In this document: positions 9,768-17,354 of the stretch, piece after piece
Layout: each line of letters opens with the position of its first letter
Numbering within the stretch: the stretch's first letter is position 1
From: Siminovitchia sediminis
GTDB lineage: Bacteria > Bacillota > Bacilli > Bacillales > Bacillaceae_C
NCBI RefSeq assembly: GCF_042680885.1
Contig: NZ_JBHUEO010000008.1
Coordinates: 33,042-97,041 of the forward strand
Reading direction: 5' to 3'
Length of the DNA: 64,000 nucleotides
Program-made: the position numbers and the translations under genes
The notes under the pieces: model-generated
The model's database searches: none
Told to the model about the DNA's origin: nothing
What the model saw: only the letters and a program-made list of their open reading frames with translations

Positions 9768-9783
9768 TGTTTCACGTGGAACT
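9768..9783. promoter_or_regulatory. parS site for Spo0J/ParB
   Basis: TGTTTCACGTGGAACT matches the reverse complement of the Bacillus parS consensus (TGTTCCACGTGAAACA) at 15 of 16 positions, including the whole CACGTG core. It is intergenic. Chromosomal parS sites in Bacillus load ParB and SMC near the replication origin, so this also suggests where the window lies in the genome. Confidence 0.85.
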
Positions 9784-9996
9784 AAATGGTAGCATATGAT
9801 AAAACTGCCGGCATGGGCGCCCGCCGGGAGGATAAGGTAAAAGTGCTTAGTATGTCCGTAATAAAGCCGAAAAGACTTTTTTTCCATCCAACTATTGGAC
9901 AGGATCTAAAAAATCTACTTTTTGGAAACATTGTTAAAAGCTTATATGATCATAAGATTATAGGTATGTTAAACTACGAATACACTATGCTAAAAT

Positions 9997-10039
9997 ATTT
10001 AAGAAATGTGTCATAACAATTTAAGAAATGTGCTATAAT
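9997..10039 (+). promoter_or_regulatory. mqo promoter region with 22-bp-spaced direct repeats
   Basis: Two near-identical 20-mers of the form ATTTAAGAAATGTG-NN-ATAA start at 9997 and 10019. The second overlaps an extended -10 box, TGC-TATAAT, with TATAAT at 10034-10039, about 70 bp before the mqo start. No good -35 box is seen. The repeat period of 22 bp, about two helical turns, fits a dimeric or tandem regulator site; the regulator is unknown. Confidence 0.5.
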
Positions 10040-10106
10040 ATATAAGGTTTAATTATAAAAAAGCATGTTCCTAGGTTCCATATTTTAAGGTATAAGGAAG
10101 GGTATT

Positions 10107-11639
10107 ATGAGCGATAAACAAACGAAAACAGACGTTATCTTAATAGGTGCCGGAATCATGAGCGCGACTTTAGGATCATTGCTGAAAGAGTTAGCGCCAG
10201 ACTGGGAAATTAAAGTTTTTGAGAAGCTCGAAGAAGCAGGAGAAGAAAGCTCCAATGAATGGAATAATGCAGGTACAGGGCATTCTGCGCTTTGCGAGCT
10301 CAACTATACACCCCAAAAACCTGATGGATCTATAGATATTAAAAAAGCTGTAAAAATTAATGAACAATTTCAGCTTTCAAGACAATTTTGGTCTTATCTT
10401 GTGGAAAGTGATCTTATTAAAGATCCGCAAGATTTTATTATGCCTTTACCACATATGAGTTTAGTAGAAGGGGAAGATAATGTAGCGTTTTTGAAAAAAC
10501 GTTTCGAGGCGCTTTCCCAAAATCCTCTTTTTAAGGGAATGGAGTTTTCCGATGACCCTGAAAAACTGAAAGAATGGGTACCGTTAATCATGGAGGGGCG
10601 TCAAGTAGATGAGCCGATTGCGGCTACAAAGATTGACTCAGGCACGGATGTAAACTTTGGTGCACTCACCCGCATGTTGTTTGACCATCTGAAAAGACAA
10701 AACGTTGAAGTCAACTATAAACATAGCGTTGAAGATATCAAGCGTACCAGCAATGGCTTATGGGAATTGAAAGTTCATAATATGGATGAGAATAAAGTCG
10801 AATATCACACGGCTAAATTTGTATTTATCGGTGCAGGAGGCGGGAGTCTTCTATTGCTGCAGAAAACCGGTATTCCTGAATCCAAGCATATTGGCGGCTT
10901 CCCGGTCAGCGGTCTGTTTTTAGTATGCAACAATCCTGAGGTTGTAGACCAGCACCATGCAAAAGTGTATGGTAAAGCGAAAGTCGGTGCACCGCCGATG
11001 TCTGTGCCTCATCTGGATACGAGATATATAGACAACAAGAAAACCCTGTTGTTCGGACCTTTTGCCGGTTTCTCTCCCAAGTTTCTAAAAACAGGATCTC
11101 ATTTTGACTTAATCGGTTCCGTAAAACCAAACAACGTTATCACTATGCTGGCTGCCGGCGTTAAGGAAATGAAATTGACCAAATATCTGATCCAGCAAGT
11201 GATGTTATCCAACGACCAGCGCATGGAAGAGCTGCGTGAGTTTATTCCAAGTGCGAAGGACGAAGATTGGGAAGTTGTCGTGGCAGGCCAGCGTGTTCAA
11301 GTCATTAAAGATACTGAAGCTGGCAAGGGAACCCTTCAATTCGGCACAGAAGTCGTCAGCGCATCCGATGGATCGATCGCTGCTTTACTCGGAGCATCCC
11401 CAGGAGCTTCCACTGCTGTTCATGTCATGCTTGAAGTATTACACAAGTGCTTCCCTGAACAAATGCTGGAATGGGAACCGAAAATTAGGGACATGATTCC
11501 ATCTTATGGTCTGTCGTTAGCGGAAAACCCCGAGCTTTTTGAAAAGATCTATGATTCCACATCCCGCATCCTTGGCTTATTGGAAGTCGAAAAACTAAAA
11601 AGCACGGAAGAAACAGCAGACAGTACTCAACAAGCATGA
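10107..11639 (+). CDS. mqo: Malate:quinone oxidoreductase
   Basis: The 510-residue protein is a full-length FAD-dependent Mqo, the peripheral membrane enzyme that oxidises malate to oxaloacetate and passes electrons to the quinone pool. The FAD-binding turn is DVILIGAGIMSATLGSLLKE at about residues 9-28. The family motif SNEWNNAGTGHSALCELNYTP follows, and near the end are GTEVVSASDGSIAALLGASPGAST and a conserved ML/EW block. ATG start with AAGGAAGGG upstream. It is monocistronic, ending at a hairpin terminator that begins in its last codons. Confidence 0.97.
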   Translation: MSDKQTKTDVILIGAGIMSATLGSLLKELAPDWEIKVFEKLEEAGEESSNEWNNAGTGHSALCELNYTPQKPDGSIDIKKAVKINEQFQLSRQFWSYLVESDLIKDPQDFIMPLPHMSLVEGEDNVAFLKKRFEALSQNPLFKGMEFSDDPEKLKEWVPLIMEGRQVDEPIAATKIDSGTDVNFGALTRMLFDHLKRQNVEVNYKHSVEDIKRTSNGLWELKVHNMDENKVEYHTAKFVFIGAGGGSLLLLQKTGIPESKHIGGFPVSGLFLVCNNPEVVDQHHAKVYGKAKVGAPPMSVPHLDTRYIDNKKTLLFGPFAGFSPKFLKTGSHFDLIGSVKPNNVITMLAAGVKEMKLTKYLIQQVMLSNDQRMEELREFIPSAKDEDWEVVVAGQRVQVIKDTEAGKGTLQFGTEVVSASDGSIAALLGASPGASTAVHVMLEVLHKCFPEQMLEWEPKIRDMIPSYGLSLAENPELFEKIYDSTSRILGLLEVEKLKSTEETADSTQQA

Positions 11640-11666
11640 TTGCCTTTGGCAATTGTGCTTTTTTTT
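11634..11666 (+). terminator. Intrinsic terminator of mqo
   Basis: GCATGATTGCC pairs with GGCAATTGTGC around a TTT loop, with an eight-T tail. The hairpin overlaps the stop codon. Confidence 0.9.
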
Positions 11667-12041
11667 GGGGCCAAACTTTCATTGTCTTAAATAGAGCAGG
11701 GAGAGCTATTCAATTCTACGTTTGAGCGTGTTGGCTTTTTGCAACAGGGGAATGTCCTTAATTTAATATGGGAATATAGGATTCTTTCGTGGGGCTGGTT
11801 ATATATGGAAAATGGGGGCAGGGCATGGAAGAAAGTTGACGGAAAGTCTATCCAGGGAGTTGGCTAATACTAATAGTAAAAATCACTATTCAGCAGTTGA
11901 GCCGAATAGTGATTTCTATCATTCATATCTATATTAAATAAGTTGAGGAGATGTGGCCAGTCTGTTGATTAGATAGTAAAGTGGAGGGATTTTATGCTTT
12001 CTAAACGACGGATCAGCCACAGGCCTTCAACTTAAATTTTT
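11667..12041. other. Intergenic stretch between mqo and ahpF
   Basis: No gene seen. Apart from the minus-strand hairpin at 11878-11915 there is a purine-rich segment (ATGGAAAATGGGGGCAGGG, around 11804-11822) of no known meaning. Confidence 0.5.
11878..11915 (-). terminator. Probable terminator of ahpCF
   Basis: AAATCACTATTC and GAATAGTGATTT form a 12-bp stem with a 12-base loop. On the minus strand the stem ends in a short T run (TTTTT), about 125 bp beyond the ahpF stop. Confidence 0.65.
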
Positions 12042-13568
12042 TTAATTTCGTACGAGGTAATCGAATGCTCCCAAGGCAGCGGTGGCACCCGATCCCATGG
12101 AAATAATGATTTGCTTATAAGCGCTGTCCGTGCAGTCGCCGGCAGCGTACACACCAGGCATGCTTGTAGCTCCATGCTTGTCTACAACAATTTCACCCAT
12201 TTTTGTACGTTCCACACTGTCGCCTAACCAATCTGTATTTGGTACCAGTCCAATCTGTACAAATACACCCTGCAATTCGATATGGTGTTCTTCCCCTGTT
12301 TCACGGTCAACGTACGTAATGCCATTCACTTTATCGGTACCGGTAATTTCTTTTGTTTGCGCGTTTTTGATCACTTTTACGTTTGGAAGGCTGTACAGTC
12401 TCTCCTGCAATACAGAATCAGCTTTTAATTCCGATGCAAATTCAAGTACTGTTACATGCTTCACAATACCAGCAAGATCAATGGCTGCTTCAATACCGGA
12501 GTTTCCTCCGCCAATGACGGCTACATCTTTTCCTTCAAATAATGGCCCATCACAGTGAGGGCAGTAGGCAACGCCTTTATTCTTGAATTCCGCTTCACCG
12601 GGGACACCAACATTACGCCAGCGCGCACCTGTGGAGAGGATCACCGTTTTGCTTTTTAAAACAGCACCGTTTTCTAATTCAACCTCAACGAAGCCTTTCT
12701 TTTCCAAACCTTTTGCACTCTGTGAACTCATGATATCCACATTATATTGTTTCACGTGTTCTTCAAGGCTTGCTGCCAGTTTAGGACCTTCCGTGTGCTT
12801 GACGCTGATAAAGTTTTCAATGGCGAGCGTGTCCATAATTTGGCCGCCAAAGCGTTCAGCTACAACACCCGTACGGATGCCTTTTCTTGCTGCATAGACT
12901 GCTGCACTGGCTCCGGCTGGACCGCCGCCAACAACTAGTACATCAAATGGTTCCTTGGCAGAAAGCTCAGATGGATCCACAGAGCTTCCCAGCTTGGCAA
13001 GAATGTCTTCGATTGACATACGGCCGCCGCCAAACTCTTCTCCATTTAGATAAACTGTAGGGACTGCCATGATGCTTTTGCTTTCCACTTCTTCTTTAAA
13101 AGCTGCCCCGTCAATCATTGTATGTGTGATTCCGGGGTTAAGAACGCTCATCAGATTCAGTGCCTGGACAACATCAGGACAGTTGTTGCAGCTTAAGCTT
13201 ACGTAAGTCTCAAAGTGATACTCGCCTTCTAGGTCCTTCACTTGGTCGATCACGCTTTGCTCTACTTTTGGTGCACGTCCGCTGACTTGCAGCAAAGCAA
13301 GAACGAGTGATGTAAATTCGTGTCCGAGAGGGATACCGGCAAAGGTAACGCCGGTATCTTCTCCAACACGGTTGACACTAAAGCTTGGTGTTCTTTCTAA
13401 AGTAACGTTTTCTGCTTTAATTTTAGATGACATGGATGTCAGCTCATCAATCAAAGAAAGCATGTCCTTTGATACGTCATCTGTACCCGCACTGACTTTT
13501 AGTACGATATCATTTTCCAATAGTTTAAGATATTGTTCCAGTTGTGATTTGATCTCTGCATCCAACAT
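12042..13568 (-). CDS. ahpF: Alkyl hydroperoxide reductase subunit F (NADH:AhpC reductase)
   Basis: The 508-residue flavoprotein recycles AhpC with NADH. An N-terminal double-thioredoxin-like domain holds the CNNC pair at C127/C130. An FAD domain begins with VLVVGGGPAGASAA near residue 212, and the thioredoxin-reductase-like redox centre CPHC lies at C336/C339. A GGGNSGIEAA NAD site follows, and the end has YAAGDCTD. The start chosen is ATG 13568 with AAGGAG eleven bases upstream; a GTG at 13580 overlaps the ribosome site. It lies 15 bp after ahpC in one operon. Confidence 0.97.
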   Translation of the reverse strand: MLDAEIKSQLEQYLKLLENDIVLKVSAGTDDVSKDMLSLIDELTSMSSKIKAENVTLERTPSFSVNRVGEDTGVTFAGIPLGHEFTSLVLALLQVSGRAPKVEQSVIDQVKDLEGEYHFETYVSLSCNNCPDVVQALNLMSVLNPGITHTMIDGAAFKEEVESKSIMAVPTVYLNGEEFGGGRMSIEDILAKLGSSVDPSELSAKEPFDVLVVGGGPAGASAAVYAARKGIRTGVVAERFGGQIMDTLAIENFISVKHTEGPKLAASLEEHVKQYNVDIMSSQSAKGLEKKGFVEVELENGAVLKSKTVILSTGARWRNVGVPGEAEFKNKGVAYCPHCDGPLFEGKDVAVIGGGNSGIEAAIDLAGIVKHVTVLEFASELKADSVLQERLYSLPNVKVIKNAQTKEITGTDKVNGITYVDRETGEEHHIELQGVFVQIGLVPNTDWLGDSVERTKMGEIVVDKHGATSMPGVYAAGDCTDSAYKQIIISMGSGATAALGAFDYLVRN

Positions 13569-13583
13569 CGTTGATCGCACTCC

Positions 13584-14147
13584 TTAAATTTTACCAACAA
13601 GGTCAAGGCTTGGCTTAAGTGTTTCAGAGCCTTCTTTCCATTTAGCCGGGCAAACTTCACCTGGATTATTACGCACATATTGTGCTGCTTTAATTTTGTC
13701 AATCAGTGTACTTGCATCACGGCCAATGCCTTCTGCATTAATTTCTACTGCTTGAATAACACCTTCTGGGTCGAGAATAAACGTACCGCGGTCTGCACGG
13801 CCTTCTTCTGGAACAAACACTTCAAACATTTGAGAAAGCTGGTGTGAAGGGTCACCAATCATTGTATAAGTAATTTTTCCAATGGCATCGGATGTATCGT
13901 GCCATGCTTTATGCGTGAAATGAGAATCTCTTGAAACCGAGAAAACTTCTACTCCAAGTTCTTGAAGAGCCGGGTATTGTTCTTGCAGGTCTTCAAGTTC
14001 AGTCGGGCAGACGAAAGTGAAGTCAGCTGGATAGAAACAAACAACACTCCATTGACCTTTCAGGTTTTCATCTGTTACCTCAACAAACTCACCGTTTCTG
14101 TAAGCTTGTGCTGTAAATGGTTCTACTTTTTTACCAATAAGAGACAT
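13584..14147 (-). CDS. ahpC: Alkyl hydroperoxide reductase subunit C (2-Cys peroxiredoxin)
   Basis: This 187-residue typical 2-Cys peroxiredoxin reduces hydrogen peroxide, organic peroxides and peroxynitrite. The peroxidatic cysteine is C47 in ADFTFVCPTE and the resolving cysteine is C166 in GEVCPAKW. The start is ATG 14147, ten bases after AGGAGG; an upstream in-frame codon at 14156 lies too close to the ribosome site. The length equals that of Bacillus AhpC. Two PerR-like boxes surround its promoter. Confidence 0.98.
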   Translation of the reverse strand: MSLIGKKVEPFTAQAYRNGEFVEVTDENLKGQWSVVCFYPADFTFVCPTELEDLQEQYPALQELGVEVFSVSRDSHFTHKAWHDTSDAIGKITYTMIGDPSHQLSQMFEVFVPEEGRADRGTFILDPEGVIQAVEINAEGIGRDASTLIDKIKAAQYVRNNPGEVCPAKWKEGSETLKPSLDLVGKI

Positions 14148-14213
14148 GGTATACATTCCTCCTAAATTTTTTGATAGATAGTCTTAAATCAACTATCTAT
14201 AACTATTTCTTAT

Positions 14214-14275
14214 TTACAATTATTATTATATAGGACAAACTATTAAAGTCAAGGAATATATTATAATTATTTTTA
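14214..14275 (-). promoter_or_regulatory. ahpCF promoter with two PerR-like boxes
   Basis: On the minus strand a -35 box TTGACT (14252-14247) and -10 box TATAAT (14230-14225) are separated by 16 bp. Two 15-mers resemble the PerR box TTATAATNATTATAA at 13 of 15 positions each. TTACAATTATTATTA at 14214-14228 overlaps the -10 box, and TTATAATTATTTTTA at 14261-14275 lies just upstream of the -35 box. Peroxide-responsive repression by PerR is known for ahpCF in Bacillus; binding here is inferred from the match. Confidence 0.8.
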
Positions 14276-14614
14276 TTAAACAATGACTTTCAAAGAATGT
14301 TCACAAAGCTGAAAATGTAAGGGTTTTAATGAGTGGTTATACATTTAAAAGGATTGAATAAATGAGGGTAATTGAGATTTTATTCAGTTAATTGAAAATA
14401 AGGATGGTAACGGAGAAATAAGTTGGAGGTTTGGGTGATTACTTCAACGCCGTGATGAGGAATTTCTTATAAACATGGCTGGTAAGGGATATTAGCTTTT
14501 CTCACGAAAGTCCGTTTACTGGTAGATATTAAAAAAATAATATAAGTAGATTAGCCGATGATGCTGATATAATAAGGGGGGTCCATGAGCCAGATGGACT
14601 CCTTTTTTAAATGA
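14276..14614. other. Intergenic stretch with an orphan hairpin
   Basis: No protein gene is visible. At 14577-14607 GGGTCCAT and ATGGACTCC form a stem followed by TTTTTT, a plus-strand terminator with no gene in front of it. A TATAAT near 14568 lies too close to be its promoter. A short untranslated RNA ending at this hairpin is possible but unsupported. Confidence 0.4.
14577..14607 (+). terminator. Orphan terminator-like hairpin
   Basis: GGGTCCAT / ATGGACTCC stem with a 7-base loop and a T6 tail, 39 bp ahead of the DUF4317 gene and not preceded by any plus-strand gene. Confidence 0.55.
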
Positions 14615-14645
14615 TTTGACAAAATTCGGGGAGTGACAGGCACTC
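14615..14645 (+). repeat. Palindromic dispersed repeat, left copy
   Basis: The sequence TTTGACAAAATTCGGGGAG followed by TGACAGGCACTC shares its first 20 or so bases with the copy at 15830-15862. GAGTG and CACTC can pair, and the GGGGAG inside is the only ribosome-site-like sequence ahead of the ATG at 14646. Confidence 0.75.
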
Positions 14646-15824
14646 ATGAATAAAAAAGACGTAGCCAATATTCGTAAACAGTTTAAGCTGGACAATGATT
14701 TATTAAAGATTGGCGATATTTTTAATGTGTATATCCGGAAGGACAGCAGCGAGATTTACCACCAGGAGAGCCAGCCTTTTTCGATGCTGGACCGGGAGCA
14801 GCAGGAGTTGTTTATGAGCAATTTTAAAAAAGTGCTGACCGGTCAGTTGGATGTAAAATTATTTGAAGTGAAGTTTAGGGAACAAGTTGAAAATCACACA
14901 CGGTTTATACTGTATGACGGCCTTCAGACAGATGATGTTGAAGATTGGAAGGAACAAATGCTGCTGATCGTTGAGAAAATGTTCCGGGATGTACAATATG
15001 AAAAAGATATGGTGGTCACCTTTATTCGTGGTGAATACGAGAAGCCTACGAAAAGGAAAAGTGAAGTAACGGAAGAAAGCGAAAGGGACGAAATGTACTC
15101 CTATTCCTTCATCTTGTGCAGCATGAACCAGACGGAGCAGCCTAAAAAGTCATTGGTATTTGATTATATTGAGAAAGAATTTAAATCAAGCGTTGTGGTG
15201 GACTCTATAATTAATCTCACTTCTCCGGCAGCAGGATTTTTGTATCCTGCGTATACCGAAAACGCAGTAGATGTCAACCATATTTTATACTCAGCAGGCA
15301 AAGCGAATCAGCCGGATTATCACTTTATCGAGGATGTGTTAAATGGAGAGGAGATCGCAACTGCCCAGGAAGATAAAGCTGTTTTTGAAGAAATCGTGAA
15401 AGATGTGGCGGGGGAAGAAGTCGACGCGTACACACTTTCCAATGTATATGAAGAGATTAACCGTATGATTCAAGATGAGGAGGATGAGGAGGAAGAGACT
15501 CCGACCTTGGATTATAAGGACGTGGAACGCGTGTTAAAGGTCAGTGGGGTAGAAGATGTCAATACAGACAAAGTCGAAATGGCATTTAAAAAAGTCATTG
15601 ATGATGAGAAATATGAGCTCAAAGCGAGCAGCATTTTACCTAAGTACAATTCCAAGTCTATTAAAATTGAAACGAAAGTGGCCAATATCTCCATAAGTCC
15701 AAAAGATTTAAAGTATGTGAGACAGGTGACCATTGACGGGAAGCGCTGCTTATTAATTGAAGTGGACGAAGATACAATGATCGAGGGCTTTAAACTGATT
15801 CCGGAGGCCTCATTGAGCCGTTAG
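14646..15824 (+). CDS. DUF4317 domain protein of unknown function
   Basis: The 392-residue soluble protein begins MNKKDVANIRKQFKLDND and has the conserved early FNVYIRKDSSEIYHQES and YSFILCSMNQTEQPKKSL blocks that I associate with DUF4317, a Firmicutes family without known function. The central part is very acidic (DEEDEEEET near residue 280). The C-terminus ends in a short lysine/serine-rich region followed by an RQVTIDGKRCLLIEVDED module. No membrane segments or catalytic motif are evident. The gene is bracketed by two copies of the same palindromic repeat, and its ribosome site appears to lie inside the left copy. Confidence 0.75.
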   Translation: MNKKDVANIRKQFKLDNDLLKIGDIFNVYIRKDSSEIYHQESQPFSMLDREQQELFMSNFKKVLTGQLDVKLFEVKFREQVENHTRFILYDGLQTDDVEDWKEQMLLIVEKMFRDVQYEKDMVVTFIRGEYEKPTKRKSEVTEESERDEMYSYSFILCSMNQTEQPKKSLVFDYIEKEFKSSVVVDSIINLTSPAAGFLYPAYTENAVDVNHILYSAGKANQPDYHFIEDVLNGEEIATAQEDKAVFEEIVKDVAGEEVDAYTLSNVYEEINRMIQDEEDEEEETPTLDYKDVERVLKVSGVEDVNTDKVEMAFKKVIDDEKYELKASSILPKYNSKSIKIETKVANISISPKDLKYVRQVTIDGKRCLLIEVDEDTMIEGFKLIPEASLSR

Positions 15825-15829
15825 GGGCC

Positions 15830-15862
15830 TTGACAAAATTCGGGGAGTGCCTGGCACTCCCC
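15830..15862 (+). repeat. Palindromic dispersed repeat, right copy
   Basis: TTGACAAAATTC is followed by a perfect palindrome with arms GGGGAGTGCC and GGCACTCCCC around a single T (15842-15862), then a run of seven A. It repeats the sequence before the DUF4317 start and may also act as its terminator on the minus strand. Confidence 0.85.
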
Positions 15863-16333
15863 AAAAAAATGTTACAGAGATTCCGCCGCTTAATAATATA
15901 TAGGAATTGCACGATGACAAGTTGAATCACTTTGTTCGATCAGAAAATTAAAAGCGCTTGCAAACATTAAAGTTAAGTTTTCCGCTATTAGAGGCGGCAA
16001 AGCGCCTTTGAACTATTTGCTTCACAAAGTAATTCTTCATGCTTTTAGATTAAGTAAGAAACGTCCACACTCAAATTTTACTTATATACGTCCACTTTAG
16101 TCCTTATCGTGTTAAAGCAGGTATATTTGCAGTTTAATACATTAAAATTTCTTAGATAAAAGCAAAATGTTGATGGCTAGGAAAAAAGTGCACATTGCAG
16201 CAGTAAAATGAAGTTCCAGTAAGACTTACAGAAGATAAATCTGATATCTAAGATAAAATATATTTACCTGCGTCACGCTTTCTTGTTATAATGAAAGCAT
16301 TCTCAATAAAGAACGGAAGGGTGGGTTGGGTCG
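15863..16333. other. Intergenic stretch ahead of the GDSL gene
   Basis: No gene is visible. TAAAAGCGCTTGCA at 15949-15962 fits the CcpA cre consensus TGAAAGCGCTTTCA at 12 of 14 positions but is nearly 400 bp from the next start. A TATAAT at 16287-16292 is a possible -10 box for the esterase gene. Confidence 0.4.
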
Positions 16334-17303
16334 GTGAAAATGAAGAAAATGCTGGCTAGTTGTTTATTAGCAGGCGCCTTGGTCACTTCCTTGCCAATGG
16401 CCACTTTTGCAAAAAAGGTAGATAAAAAGGTAGTCGATTATGTAGCGTTGGGGGATTCCCTGGCAGCAGGTGTGACCCCCACTGTATGTGGCATTTAAAT
16501 AATGTATCAATTAAGCGTATGCATTATTTTATGAATAACCACGGCTTTACGTGGAGAGGTGGTCATGATAGGCTCCTATGCCAGGCAAGCTATAAGCTTG
16601 CCGTGCTGCCTGATTTCATGACCATAGAGGCTCCATGTCAAGCCTCATGATGTATGCATAAAAATACAGATACTCTAACTTTCTTAATTGCCATTTCATA
16701 CAAAAGTTGATTGCCAAATACACCCCCACGGGTGGCGTTGGATTAGGGTACCCTGACTATCTGGTCAATCGTATGGAACAATCTCAGTATACTGTCGGTT
16801 ACACCAATTTCGGAGTATCTGGATATACTTCAACAGACCTAAAGCAAGACATTCTAATAAGGCAGGATGTTCAGGAAAAAATTTCAGAGGCTGAGTTCAT
16901 AACCATTGATATTGGCGCAAATGATTTACTGCAAGCCCTGAATACACCTGATCAAATACCTGCGGTAATCGGAGCGGTGACTGTTAATTTACAAATTATT
17001 TTAAGTACGATCGATCAGCTGAACCCGAATGCCAAAGTATATGTAATGGGGTATTATAACCCGTTCCCATACTTGCCGTCGGAGCAGCAGGATGCGCTAT
17101 TGCTGTTATTGGATGCATTGAATCAGGTTATTGAGTCAAGAGCGGCGGCGAATGGCGATACCTTTGTGCCAACTGAAAGGATTATAGCCAAACACTATGA
17201 AATGTATCTTCCTAATCCGTCCAACATCCATTTAAGTAAAGAAGGCTACCGGCTCGTAGCCAAAGAATTTTGGAAAAACCTTGATAAAAGCAAAAATGAA
17301 TGA
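16334..17303 (+). pseudogene. Secreted GDSL (SGNH) esterase/lipase, interrupted by an insertion
   Basis: The first 55 codons encode a Sec signal peptide (MKKMLASCLLAGALVTSLPM then ATFA) and the SGNH block I motif DYVALGDSLAAG. At VTPT the frame is broken by a 240-bp insertion (16483-16722). The rest resumes as TPTGGVGLGYPDYLVNRMEQ, with the conserved asparagine of NFGVSG, block III in DIGANDLLQ and a C-terminal NIHLSKEGYRLVA. Removing the insertion and one copy of the target duplication joins the two parts in frame. Block V normally has D-x-x-H; here the aspartate position reads N (SNIH), possibly a second lesion. GTG 16334 or ATG 16340 could be the start, behind GGAAGGGTGGG. Confidence 0.9.
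16483..16722. mobile_element. MITE-like non-autonomous insertion, 240 bp
   Basis: The element is flanked by CCCCCAC direct repeats (16476-16482 and 16723-16729; ACCCCCAC if the adjacent A is counted), the target duplication. Its ends are imperfect inverted repeats: TGTATGTGGCATTTAA at the left and TGTATTTGGCAATCAA read inward from the right, 13 of 16 matching. It encodes no protein. The interior is highly structured: GGTCATGA near 16561 pairs with TCATGACC near 16616, enclosing a GGCAAGC-TATAA-GCTTGCC hairpin. I cannot assign an IS family. Confidence 0.8.
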
Positions 17304-17313
17304 AGAAAACAAC

Positions 17314-17343
17314 AAACCCGTATGCGCATGCATACGGGTTTTT
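17314..17343. terminator. Bidirectional terminator between esterase and ECF gene
   Basis: AAACCCGTATGC and GCATACGGGTTT form a 12-bp stem with a GCAT tetraloop region, flanked by A and T runs. Confidence 0.93.
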
Positions 17344-17354
17344 CGACATATGAC

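Larger units (their letters stand above)
9156..10106. other. Long intergenic region containing parS and the mqo promoter
   Basis: About 950 bp with no convincing gene. A 76-codon frame at 9786-10016 has no ribosome site or family resemblance. Two recognisable items are listed separately: a parS site at 9768-9783 and direct repeats with an extended -10 box at 9997-10039. The left third holds the upstream region of the BCCT gene, with no clear promoter visible to me. Confidence 0.6.

Noticed and set aside
9786..10016. 76-codon open frame starting MVAYDKTAGMGARR
   Set aside because: No ribosome site, composition not protein-like, and it runs into the mqo promoter repeats.
12738..12760. Second parS site (TGTTTCACGTG)
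   Set aside because: Only half of the site matches and it lies inside ahpF codons; similar 12-of-16 matches near 2866 and 57890 are also within genes.
12130..12938. Open frames on the plus strand opposite ahpF
   Set aside because: They are shadow frames; the minus-strand gene is a complete, well-recognised AhpF.
15949..15962. CcpA cre site
   Set aside because: 12 of 14 matches but nearly 400 bp from the next start and with no catabolic gene nearby; kept only as a note in the intergenic entry.
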